Source of the DNA: Symsagittifera roscoffensis
Taxonomy: Eukaryota > Xenacoelomorpha > Acoela > Convolutidae
Length of the DNA stretch: 64,000 nucleotides
NCBI RefSeq assembly: GCF_963678635.1
Contig: NC_087070.1
Coordinates: 6,976,539-7,040,538 of the forward strand
Reading direction: 5' to 3'
Below are positions 1 through 9,902 of this stretch, in pieces. The position numbers were made by a program, and so were the translations under genes. Positions within the stretch are counted from its first letter, which is position 1; every line of letters starts with the position of its first letter. A model generated the notes under the pieces. It saw nothing but the letters and a program-made list of their open reading frames with translations, was not told the origin of the DNA and ran no database searches.

Positions 1-1
1 C

Positions 2-985
2 AACGGACCAGCAAACCAAGGGAACAATTGGTACAAACCGAGGGATGATATGGACAAGAGACGCTCTTGTGCCAATTGCAGTTCAACGGACCATCGTGTG
101 TCAGCATGCCCAGCTTACAAACAAGGCATGAAAGCAATAGGCTTTAGCCTCGAGGACGAAGATGCGTCAGAATTGGACCATGAGGATTTCATGAGAGGAG
201 TAATTGCGAAATTCGGCCCGAGGTGTTTCTTTTGCAACTTGGAAGGTCATTTTAAATCAGATTGTCCGCAATTCTGGGATGCAGTGGCAGACATCAAGCA
301 TCCAAGACATGAAGAAGCTTTGTCAGGAGTGAAAGCCAGCAAGGCTCGACTTTTGAGTGAAGCAGAGGCACGCAGAAAGGATAAACCTCAGGAGCTGGCG
401 GCAAAGAAAATGCAAGCGGTAACAGAGGAGACACGTGAACCGGAACCAGCTACTGCGGCTGATGACTTCAAGATCGATTATAGGGCAGCCTCGAGGGATG
501 CTCTAAATAGGGTGCAGCAGGAACTGGTGACGAAAGAGATCGAACAAAAAATGAGACTTGAACTGGAGAATGAGAAACTTCAGGAGCAACTGAATACCTT
601 CGAAGCGACGGAGTTCGAAGAAACTAAAGCACCAAGCAGTTTGAGCATGAAACTTAATGTGATCTCCGGTCAGAGGTTCGGCATGGTGCCGCAAGGAAGC
701 AAGATACAGTCGATAATCTCAGTGGCTGGACATCAGGTGATCAGAAATCTGAGTGAACCATCCGAGTTCACTGTGATGCATTTGGACGCATATGCGGATT
801 ATCTGAGGCAGGTGGAGCCACGCACCGAGTCGAGAGCCGTGCGAGCACTACTAACGACGGGTGGCCCTCGCATGAAGAAACTTCATGGACGCTACCTAGA
901 GGTCTATGGGCCGTATCAAGTGATGCTGAACGAGGATGGAATCAGTATCTACACCAGGACTTATGTAACAACAGATGATGACTAA
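2..985 (+). pseudogene. gag: gag C-terminal part: two CCHC zinc knuckles, coiled coil
   Basis: The frame is open from base 2, so the capsid part lies off the left edge; the ATG at 50 is internal. Counting from it, two CX2CX4HX4C knuckles are present (C7-C10-H15-C20 and C59-C62-H67-C72), the nucleocapsid signature that binds RNA during packaging. A charged, probably coiled-coil stretch follows at about residues 140-195, then a conserved linker. It ends at TAA 983-985. The next codon, ATG at 986, is in the same frame and begins the protease region, so the stop may be a natural gag stop needing readthrough or simply decay. The minus copy is deleted exactly here, so comparison cannot decide. The gag start is preserved in the minus copy at 34697. 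Confidence 0.8.
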
Positions 986-1606
986 ATGAGGCAAATCTAT
1001 TTGGGTGAAGAGGAACTCAAAGTCCGCAGGATAGGCCATGACGCCATGATGGAACAAGACGCAGTACACATTGGGTATGAAGCAGATGTGACCGCACATC
1101 TGCTCGACACCAACGGAACAAAAATCGGAGTCACAGGGCTTCTGGACACAGGAGCGGTAGTGAGTGTGATGCCGATAAAAACTTGGGAAAGAATGGGCTT
1201 CACGCGGGAAGATCTAATTCCAACGAATCTCCGACTGGCCGCCGCCAATCGAGGAGCTATCTACGTGGCCGGAAGAACACCAATAACGGTCCTCCACATG
1301 GGAGGACGGGATCTTTGGATGAGCTTCCTGGTGGTAGAGAATCTGGACGACGCCGACCAATTCATCTTGGGCAGAGATTTTGTCAGGAATTTTGACGTGA
1401 TGATTGACTTGAACAACGGTCTGATACGGATTAGAAACCCGGACCGAAAGTATGTTAAGAGACCAATTAATAGGATAATAACAGACAAAAACAAGGTACC
1501 AATTTTTTTGGATAGAAAAGTAAAACAACAACCAGGACAAGCTGTGGTAGCAATTTTTAGAATGAGAAATTTGAATTCGTTAAGTGATAGAAACAGGTTT
1601 GCTTAG
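986..1606 (+). pseudogene. pol: pol: retropepsin-like aspartic protease
   Basis: A catalytic LLDTGA motif is followed by the hydrophobic ILGRDF motif typical of gypsy retropepsins; family knowledge says such proteases cleave Gag-Pol and act as dimers. The frame continues that of gag across TAA 983-985. It ends at TAG 1604-1606 because of a one-base deletion near 1587. The two minus-strand copies have an extra base there and read on into the PR-RT linker, so the break is decay and not a gene end. DTG and flap-like residues are intact. Confidence 0.8.
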
Positions 1607-1632
1607 TACCGAATCCAAATAGTCAGAGTTCG

Positions 1633-2277
1633 GTGATTTTAGGCCGGAGCTTCTCGGTAACGCGAAATGGACTGTGTATCAGTGTGTTGTTGAACACACT
1701 GGACACCACGGTTTCAATCCAGCGTGGAAAGAAGCTAGGCTACGCTTTGCCGATGAGGACCGACTATGAGGAGACACAAAACTTGAAGAAGTATAGTGTG
1801 AAAGACTGTCCTTATCATGCCAATAAAAATAAAATTTTAAAGAGGATTAATGAATTAAAATCTATTCATAAATTGTTTTCAATGAAATCCGAAACGGACG
1901 ACGGCTTATCAAGCTGCCCAAATTTTCCGGAACGCCCCTCGTCATATGAACTAGACTCTGACAAACCGGTTTTGCCAGAGATAGAACATTTAAAAAGGAA
2001 AATAGGTGAGGGAGATTTCGAAAAATTGCGGGACCTCCTAAATCGGAACGCAGATGTATTTTCAAAACATAAGGCGGATATCGGTTGCTGTAATTTCGTC
2101 GAACACGAAATCGAACTAGAAGAGGGCGCCGTTCCCCATAGGGAAGGCGCAAGACGAATGACGCCACACAAATCGGAAGCGTGCCGAGCGGAAATAGAAA
2201 TGTTGCTTGAATACGACATGATAGAACTGAGTTTTATGAAAGATTGGAGGAGAAGCAGGCCAATCAGGCGGAAATAA
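1633..2277 (+). pseudogene. pol: pol: PR-RT linker and first residues of RT, truncated
   Basis: This continues pol after the frameshift. It contains the usual gypsy pre-RT region (a DVFSKHKADIG stretch, then a basic segment rich in H, R and P, then an EIEMLLEYDMIE helix leading into RT). Homology stops at about base 2229, inside the segment before RT motif 1, and the catalytic fingers, palm and thumb are missing. The last ~16 codons are not RT. The minus copies carry a TAG about 13 codons earlier in the same segment, which here is a serine codon, so each copy has its own nonsense mutations. Confidence 0.75.
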
Positions 2278-2313
2278 TGGACAATTCTCGTTTCTGGACA
2301 AAGAAACTTATGA
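2230..2313 (+). other. Scar of RT-RNase H core deletion with ~80 b filler
   Basis: Left of the scar the sequence matches the start of RT; right of it the sequence matches the end of RNase H (motif LTRWLDKSGH). In the minus copies these points lie about 1,155 b apart (about 25,820 and 24,665). Here they are separated by ~80 b of sequence with no visible counterpart in either minus copy. All RT catalytic motifs and the RNase H active site are therefore gone from this copy. Breakpoints are accurate to a few bases only. Confidence 0.75.
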
Positions 2314-2335
2314 AGCGCTTCCCTTAACGAGATGG

Positions 2336-4669
2336 TTGGATAAGTCTGGACATCCAATTCCAGGGCACCCTGAGTTACCTGTAGAGAATGCAGCCGAGAT
2401 AAAGATCCTATCCAAGGAGGACCCAGTCCCCTTGGATCTGTTGCTGCGCTCGAACCTGGTCCAGCAAGAACTCTCTCGCATGAACATAAACAGCCTCTCA
2501 TTATTGGATAAAACGGTGCAAGTCACACCGCAAGTGATGCGGATGCTGGGTGGATTGTTAGAAAGAGAAGTGACCAGAGATGACCCCGAGTGGACAGCAT
2601 CAGTGGCATCGCTAACAGTTAGTGAGAGGGTGAAGATCATGCCGCCCAGACGACAGCACGAAGAGAACGAGAGGGATTGTAGGACAATAGTTCAGCAACT
2701 AGTATCCTCAATACCTCAAGAGATTTTAACCAGTAATTCCTACGGACAGAGAGAACAGGGGAGCAGCAAGCGAAAGAAAACCGTCACCTTTGTGGACCAG
2801 GATAAGGAAGGTAAAAAGGTAGAACAAAATCTGCTGCAAGACTATTTGTCCGGGGAGACGAATGATGAAAAGAACCAGCGATCACAAGATCAACACCCGG
2901 GACAAGAAAATTTGTCCGGGGAGTCTGAGATAGACGAGAAAATTCCTGATGAGAAACAGGACCCAGAGAACAAGGTCTTGTCCGGGGAGTTCAGATGGAT
3001 GCGAAGAAGGCACAAACATGATCTGGAGGAGCGTGCAGTCTCCAGCACAACCTCTTCGACGGATGACGATTCCCGAAACTCAGGAATGGACACCTATTCA
3101 GACAGGAACTCGAACTCGGGGTCAGAACTGTCAGAACTAGCGATACACACGCTACTAGTGGAAACTCGGGCAAAGGACCTGGACAGAGAGGTGTACCAGG
3201 ATCCTGACAGCGATCGCTACCTTATACCAAGCGAAAGAGTCTTTGACAACGCAGCGGATGACTTGGACACGATAGCGGTATCGAAACGTTCGATAAGTCT
3301 GTTGCCGCAGAAAGAGGTAGGCAGGACTGATCTTCAGCCGTTTAAACAAGAAACACAGCCGTTGGCGAAGATTTGGTGCGTTAAGATGGAAGAAGACACA
3401 CACCAGCCTAATGAGCTGAATAGTCAGATGAGGGTCATGAAGACGTTTTTGAAGGCGAGATACAGACTCTCGGATCTTCTCAGGGCGCAGAGAAATGATC
3501 GCATGACAAGCAACCTGAAAAGGTGGATCGAGAATGGTTCTCCGGATAAAGGGGACCTCGAGGAAGATAGTTATCGTATCCTGAGACAGTACTTCATGCA
3601 GAAGGAAGGGAGGTTATATTTGAACAAGGACGGGATCGTGGCTTGCAAAAGAAGAGATGAAGACAGAGTCCTGTACAAGTATAACGCAATAGTGTTACCG
3701 CAACTCTATCAGACAGAACTACTATTCAGGTCACATGATCAGATGGGCCATCAGGGGATCGACAAAGTGTACCAGAGGATCCTGAAGCGCTTTGAGTGGC
3801 CTGGAATGAAAAAGGCATACGATAAGTGGGTAACAGCATGTCTGTCATGCCAACAAGTCAAGGATCCAAGGAAGTTGCGATTTCCATTACAATCGATCGA
3901 GTCGTCTGAATTCAATGAGGTGGTGCAGATAGATCACCAGAAAATATGCATGACAGACAGTGGTTATAATCAGGTGTTGGTAATGATAGATCATTTTACG
4001 AAGTATGCGGAGGCCGTGCCCTGCATAACTGCCTCGGCGGAAGAGACATGCGACCACCTGATCAATACGTGGATAGCAAGACATGGTTGTCCGATGACGT
4101 TTCAATCGGATAATGGAACAGCTTTCGTAGGAGAGCTTACGAAAGAGCTTATGAGACGCTCACAGGTCGCTCAAGCTCACTCCACGACATACCACCCTCA
4201 GACGAACGGCTTAGTGGAAAGACAGAATAGGACGTTAGTGTCGATGCTGAGAGTATATTGTTCCAGGTACATGACCGATTGGGACAGATACCTTCCACAG
4301 GTGATGGGAGCATATAACAGCACGCAACACTCCACCACCGGAGTCAGTCCACACATGATGCTAACTGGACACGGAAAGTCATTACCAGTAACCTTCTTCT
4401 ACCCAGAGTATGAGGGAAAGAAAACGTCCCCACAGGTCTACGTGAGGGATGTGATCAGACGCGAACAGGAGTTGAACGATTTGTGTAGACGAAATACTCA
4501 GCAGGCACAGGCAAGGCAGAGGAAAAGATTCGACAAGAAAGCAGCTGGTGCAAAGGCTTACTCGGTGGGAGACTACGTATGGGTATTTCACACCGTTATA
4601 CCTCCTCTTAAAAAAGTGGAGGGGACCCTTCATGATTACAGAGGTGCACCAGGAGGGACGCTTTTATAG
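2336..4669 (+). pseudogene. pol: pol: RNase H-IN linker and integrase
   Basis: The first ~440 residues are a long polar, acidic linker that starts with the end of the RNase H region. Integrase follows: an HHCC zinc domain (HDQMGHQG, then CLSC), a catalytic core with D in VVQIDHQK, D in FQSDNGTAF and E in GLVERQ (the DDE triad), and a basic C-terminal tail ending near YVWVF. All three catalytic acidic residues are present. The enzyme family inserts the cDNA into the host genome. Near 4590-4610 about 16 bases are missing compared with the minus copy, which shifts the frame; the true C-terminus continues in the overlapping frame from ~4600. This is the best-preserved enzyme of the plus copy. Confidence 0.88.
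2835..2995 (+). repeat. Three ~66 b repeats encoding LSGE motifs in the pol linker
   Basis: The 12-base string ttgtccggggag occurs three times here at 60-70 b spacing, each encoding LSGE after an acidic, Q/D/E-rich spacer. The same 12 bases recur at about 5449 just before the macro-like domain, in another reading context. The minus copies keep the motif (about 23,994 and 24,056; 28,578 and 28,640). Confidence 0.6.
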
Positions 4670-6071
4670 ACTGAGTACTGGTCGAGCCGCCTACTACGAG
4701 AACATCAAGCCACACAATCAATCGACAGAAGACTGGTGTATACCTGCAGACATGGAAGAAGGGGATTATCTAATGATGAATCCTGCTTGTGAGGTCAATG
4801 AAAAGGGCACCAGGGAGAAGAACGATGGAAACGAAGTCGTAAAGGAAGGTACGGATACACCGCTGGACCTGGATCCAAACGAGCAGATCGAAGCGGTCGA
4901 TGAAACATTACCCTACGCAGAGGAAGATTGGCAGGATCCCGAACAGATAGAGGTTCCCAAGAACTTGGAACCGGATCTTCCGTTCACGATACAGACTCGT
5001 CAGAAGGACGGGACGAGACCAAGAAAGAAATACAATCCTTACGGTGACGACTTTGTAGTGGATAGGATAGATCTGAAGAAGATAGTGGAGGAAGTAGTGG
5101 GTCTAGAGGAAATAACTGTGTCACAAGACATTGACTTAGTCGATGATCACGACGATGAGTGGGTTGACGACTGGTCGAAACCCGAGGTAGAATTCGACGA
5201 CGAGCAATAGCAGTCATACGAACAAGACTTGACGAACCTGCGTGTCTTAGAGTGGCTGAATGAAACGACCTCGGATCCTGAGGAGAACAGTGTCACGATT
5301 CAAGACGTAGATCGTGAAAGCATGAAATACATCAAGACCGAACGAGACGATCCTTCCTGGGCTGCCCAGGAAGGACGACTACTAATTCCGGCTTCTAACC
5401 TCGACTTGATACCCGGTTTGCGATCGACGGGGACGTCGATGGATATTTTTGTCCGGGGAGTGGGGGTAGGACTTACCCACACTGAAAACTTGATAATAAA
5501 AAAATTAAGAATAGCAAGAGAAACAGGAGACTTAGAAGCAGAAACAGGCGAAGAACCTAAGAAACCTGACATAGGCAGGGTAGTTGAGTCATATTTTAAC
5601 TTACCAAATGAATATTCAAGTAACATAATACTAACAGACAGTGATTTCATACTCACAAACAGAACATGTGCGATAGCAATCACAGCAGACATGAGTTTTA
5701 GGACAGCGCTAGCGGCAGATTTTAAGAGAGAATACAAAAACGTGGAATTCCTTTGGAAGCAAAGACCAGGGATAGGGGGCGTAGCAGCCTTACCTCCGGC
5801 GGCGTCGCAGATACCGGGAAAATACTTATGCTTCTTGGTAACGAGGGCGACGGAGAAGCAGCACGTGGACCCAGAGAACCTAGTCTTGTCCTTGACGAGG
5901 CTGAGGGACTTCCTCGTGGAAATGGACGTCAAGGAGCTCTCGCTTCCAGTGTACGATCCAAACAGAGGAAGACTGCATCCTCGGGAATTGTACGCGCTTT
6001 TACACGTGATATTCTCTGATACGAACATACAAGTATACCTACATAAGAAATATTACTTATGTATAGGCTGA
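4548..6071 (+). pseudogene. pol: pol C-terminal tail: integrase tail, acidic linker, macro-like domain
   Basis: This is a single frame read from the integrase tail (KKWRGPFMI, typical of the gypsy SH3-like IN C-terminus) through an acidic linker to a C-terminal domain. TAG 5208-5210 interrupts it; the minus copy at 21442-22317 has CAG at this codon and reads straight through, so the two open segments are one gene. The 5229 segment has no ATG start of its own. The linker includes an LPFTIQTRQKDGTR stretch and strings of D/E. The last ~140 residues resemble a macro domain (separate entry). The final stop is TGA 6069-6071. By inference, the domain would be made as part of Gag-Pol and be carried into particles. 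Confidence 0.7.
5634..6045 (+). other. Macro-domain-like region at the end of pol (OARD1/TARG1-type pattern)
   Basis: Residues ~136-272 of the 5229-6071 segment follow the layout of small macro domains, which bind or hydrolyse ADP-ribose. There is a strand ending in CAIAITADM, a helix FRTALAADFKREY, a KQRPGIGGVAAL segment, a KYLCFLVTRATEK strand, a helix with LTRLRDFLVE, the ELSLPVYDP strand-loop, then a helix and IFSDTNIQVYL as the last strand. The order and the hydrophobic pattern fit well. The glycine-rich ligand loops are poor: the GAGIA-like loop reads FRTALA, and the loop after SLP lacks the GCGLD pattern. It may therefore have lost ADP-ribose binding or be a divergent fold. Assignment is by pattern recognition only. 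Confidence 0.5.
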
Positions 6072-6471
6072 GTGACGTGCGAGAGGGTGTTAGGCCAAAG
6101 ACTAAGTTGTATGTAATATGTGTTATGTTATGTTATGTTATGTTATGTGTTAGGTTATTAAGATCATGGGTAAGTAGGGGTTAGTGGACATGAACAACTG
6201 AATGACGATCTTAGGAATAGATCCAAAGTTTGGACTGTCCAATCTTAGGTAGAATTCCAAAATTTTAGAGACCAATTGATTTTAATAAATTTTAGGATAA
6301 ATATCTTTTTATCTGAACTGTTTTTAAGCAAATTTTAACGATATATGTTGAGGTGAGACTGACAAGTGTGATATTTGTGACTTCTTTTCTAGATCCTGAT
6401 TGATCATTTAATTACTCACTTGAGTCACAACCTTGGAATCGAATCGAATCAAATCAAATCTGAAGAATAGT
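6072..6471 (+). promoter_or_regulatory. Untranslated spacer between pol and accessory frame with conserved splice-acceptor-like site
   Basis: No ORF is present. It contains a GTTAT microsatellite (6119-6150), AATAAA at ~6282, and a pyrimidine-rich acceptor-like tract ending ctcttcttttctag-type at 6391-6392 (seen: cttcttttctag). The minus copy keeps the same acceptor (AG at ~20910) with the same 14 bases after it, although the spacer around it has diverged. The first ATG after it is 6472, which opens the accessory frame. By inference this is a 3' splice site producing a subgenomic RNA. There is no evidence for a matching donor. Confidence 0.45.
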
Positions 6472-8592
6472 ATGGACAATTTCAACTTAGATGAATTGAT
6501 GGACCTGGCAGAGGCATATGTAGGACCGATGATAGATGCGATCTATCGTCGGCTGATCGATCGAGACTTCGCTCTGGAGGACCCAGAGGTAGTCATGTTG
6601 CTGACCGCCCTGATCAACATCTTGGGGCACGACAACCGTGGGGACCGCCCCACGGAAGTCCTGTTGATGGCAGCATATGGAGAAAGAGGAGTACTAGACC
6701 GCCCGAACATGAGAGTGATGAGGTGGAGAAACGGGGCTCTCTCAGGGAGTGACTTGGCGAATGAGCATGGATTGGGAAGTTCTAGGACCTACCAACCAGG
6801 TGAGATGCCTATGCCCTCCAAGCCCAAACCTGGGTTGACGAGAATGCATCGGGAGATGAACAGCGAGGCGACCTCGTCTGGTTCACCACTGAGAGCAGCT
6901 GTGCCACCAAAAAGGGCGCAAGTAGGACAGAAAGTTCAGACGAACCAAACCATGCAAGATCTGGATGAGATGAACGATGAACTGAAAAGTACGAAGTAGG
7001 AGCTGGACGAGATGACCAGAAGCATGCTCCAGATGGAGGAAGATCGGGACATGTGGAGAAAGTTGTTTGAAGATTGCAACAAAAAGCAAGGTCAAGAGAT
7101 TGAGCGCTTGAGGCAGGACTACAAAGAGCGATCGGAGCAGATGGCGTTGACAACGGCCGTGGAGAAAGTGATACCTACAAGGGATATTCCTCGTGGGCAG
7201 TCCCCGATGGAGCTTTTGACGCCTCGAGAAATGAGTCGAACAACGGAGACACGGCTCCCAGCAGAGACAAATCGAGAAACAATCCCGGATCCTAGTGACA
7301 CCTAGGGTGACCCCGTCGTGGAACAGACAGTGAGGAAGCTGATAGAGACAGCTGGACGACTGGTCGCTAACAAGAATGCGCCAGGTTCCGGGGTGACTGC
7401 ATCCTATGGAACGATTGACGACACGGGCAGAGTACGACTCTCCCAGACCGTGATCAGACAGGGGAAAAGTGACGTGACACCACTCATGGGGAGCTCGAGG
7501 GCCCCAAAGAGAAGAATACGGAAGATGCCAGCAAAGAAAGTGTCTCGCATAATAGACGTGCAAAAGAATAATCAATTGAAATATAATTTCACGGGAGTTC
7601 CGGAGACAGATGCGAGAGCTTGCTTCAATCGAGCGACTTGGAGCCCGGCAGTAAACCTGCAGCAACCACCACTCGGGACATCTCATCTGATACTGGGAGA
7701 CAGCTTGGTCAGAGTGCTGTCGAATTTGAGGACCTCGTGGGTCACCACGGTGATGGCCTTTGGAGGCGCGACGATAGCCCAGTTATATCGAATGGTGGAA
7801 CTGATGAATCCAGGGAGGATTCCCAATGTGATGATCTTAGTTGGGACGAATGACATCTCCAGAGGTTCAAATGAGCAGGAAGCACTATGGGAGTAAATGA
7901 TGGTGTGTTTGTTTACGACCCTCTGGCAGAAATTCAGTTGCGCGGTACTGACCGTTTGCACTGTGCCAATGAATACGAGAAGCCTGACAGCATCAGGAAG
8001 AAGGCACAACGACGGAGTCGTCAGGTGGAATAACATCTTGAGGAATCTCGGAAGTCGGAACGCCGGAAGAATGAGCCTCATGGACATCGAACATGAGTTG
8101 AGAGCTATGGATCAGGCCAGACTGACCACGGACGGCATTCACTTCGACAGTATCGAAGGACAAGCTTGGTTGAATCGAGTATTCCAAGAACGGTTGGACG
8201 AGCTGAAAGCACAACTCTTTGACACAGGAGTGCTGAAGGAAGAAGGAACAGTGAGTGACGCGGTGATTACTACCTTTGTGCCTCCTAGCTTGGAAACACG
8301 CTTGGGTACGGTCCCGGCCGTCACGAACTACAGGCAACAAAGCTCCGGTGAACCAGGTCGAAGAACAGACGTACAAGATCGGTTGGGAGAAGCACCGATG
8401 AGGAGGACAATTCATCCTAGGAAAAGGATAGGACCTGTCAACCAACCAATCGAGGAAGTAGCAGGCACATCCAGATCGGACACTAGATCGGAGACGACAA
8501 GTACCAGTCGAGAGGAGAGACGTCCGAGCAGAGGCTCGTTGATGTGGTCAAGTTCCATACCGTCTCCTGGCATATATATAAAGACGAGCTAA
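6472..8592 (+). pseudogene. Accessory polyprotein part 1: coiled coil plus SGNH/GDSL hydrolase
   Basis: This is one frame from ATG 6472, cut by TAG 6997-6999, TAG 7303-7305 and TAA 7894-7896; the minus copies have sense codons at the last two. About residues 150-240 form a coiled coil running across the first stop. The hydrolase carries all four SGNH blocks: GDSLVR (Ser codon 7702-7704), the FGGAT glycine, GTNDIS (Asn), and DGIHF (Asp 8131, His 8140-8142). The family cleaves esters, often acyl or acetyl groups. A basic S/T/R/E-rich tail follows. The end at 8592 is caused by a one-base deletion near 8565: the minus copy runs on in frame into the next region. All catalytic residues are intact in this copy despite the stops. 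Confidence 0.72.
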
Positions 8593-9896
8593 TGAAGCTG
8601 GATCTCCAGAGGGTAAGCTTCATCGAAGATGCAAGGAGGATGCTGAATGGAGCGACGCTATCCGTCAGCAGATTGTACTCGATAACCGGCGTAGACTGGT
8701 TGATAGCCGCTAGCATAAATTTCAGCTCTACGACGGCCTTGAGATTTGCTGACTTAGAGGGACTGCCCTCTAACAACACAATGGGACCAGTGAATGCGAG
8801 ACCATTGCAAGATGTGAGGTTGAATCATGATGAGGGGAATCGTGAAGAGAGACCAGGAAGATTCCTGACGACAAGAGCGCCGATTGGACAACACGTGAAG
8901 ATATTCAGGCAGCTGACGACACCCCCTGGTCTTGTGAAGGAAAGAGTATACCCAAAACTAGTGAATCAAGATGGGGATGCCCAAAGATATGGCGGATTGA
9001 AAGCGATACAGAAAGATGAGACCATCTTCGCCGCCTATGACAAAGCAGAGATGAGGAAGGCCAAGATTATGGTAGTAGCGAATTCAGAGTTCGTGTACAA
9101 CTCCAAGTCTTTGTTTTGACCGGACGTCATAATTTGGGCAGCGGTCGACCTGGACCTACTGCAATCGATATCTATGGCTATAGGGGTGCAAAGGCAGACG
9201 AATATGAACCCAATTACGATCGTGTTCGCTGGCATCAATGACCATCTACACAGTAGAGGTTTTCTGAGCAGACTCAGAGATCCTACAACGGCAGAGAACG
9301 CTGTATGGCCAGCGATAAAAGATATCCTTGAGTCGATGGGTGAAGTAGTGGATGCGACGAAGGAGGGGTCATTCACTAAAGTGACACTGAGAGTAGTATT
9401 CGCGTTGTCTCCGGGATATGCACATCTCCCGGATGGACTGAAATTTGTGTATGCGATTGTGGCCTTACTTTCGGAAGGAAAATATGATGTGATCATATCA
9501 GCCCCGAATCGCATGATAGCGATGGAGAACCTGAGGCCACTTAAGGCTGAACTGCCTGCAGTGTGGTCAGATATCTCAAACGCGATGAGAGGACTCAAGG
9601 ACCATGCGCTACACATGTTAGTGTTGGACGAGGTGCTGGGGTTGGAACTGTCCAATTTCAGTCGACAGCTCAAACTGAAACCGGGAATAGACGACGACCA
9701 TCGAGTGATCGCGGCGATGTCCAACGACTTATGGTTCCGAGCAATGGAAGTGGCAGGTGAAGACACAAGAAGGAAAAATTCACTAGAGACGAGAGCTCAC
9801 TTGGAGGCGATGGTTCTGAGAACCAAGCCGGAAGCCAACCAGTGGCTACACCTGAACCCTAGAGTAGCGGCATTGGGTGCAGATGCTTTTGAGTAA
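8544..9896 (+). pseudogene. Accessory polyprotein part 2: possible second, degenerate SGNH-like region
   Basis: In the minus copy (15897-16379) this region is fused in frame to the tail of part 1, so it is not a separate gene. Here it is cut by TGA 9117-9119; a minus copy has TGG at that codon. The first half holds RLYSITGVDWLIAA and RTLLTTRAP-like segments I cannot assign. The second half has a strand KIMVVANSEF, PDVIIWAAVDLDL, then ITIVFAGINDHLHSRG, which resembles the block III strand of SGNH folds (G-x-N-D). A convincing GDSL serine or terminal D-x-x-H is not visible, so function is unknown. It ends at TAA 9894-9896, two codons before the next open segment in the same frame. Confidence 0.55.
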
Positions 9897-9902
9897 GGCC
9901 CC

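Noticed and set aside
5300-6028. A 242-codon minus-strand frame
   Set aside because: It lies opposite the pol tail; the plus frame has family motifs and the minus frame none.
9035-9766. A 243-codon minus-strand frame
   Set aside because: Opposite strand of accessory part 2, which is conserved between copies in the plus sense.
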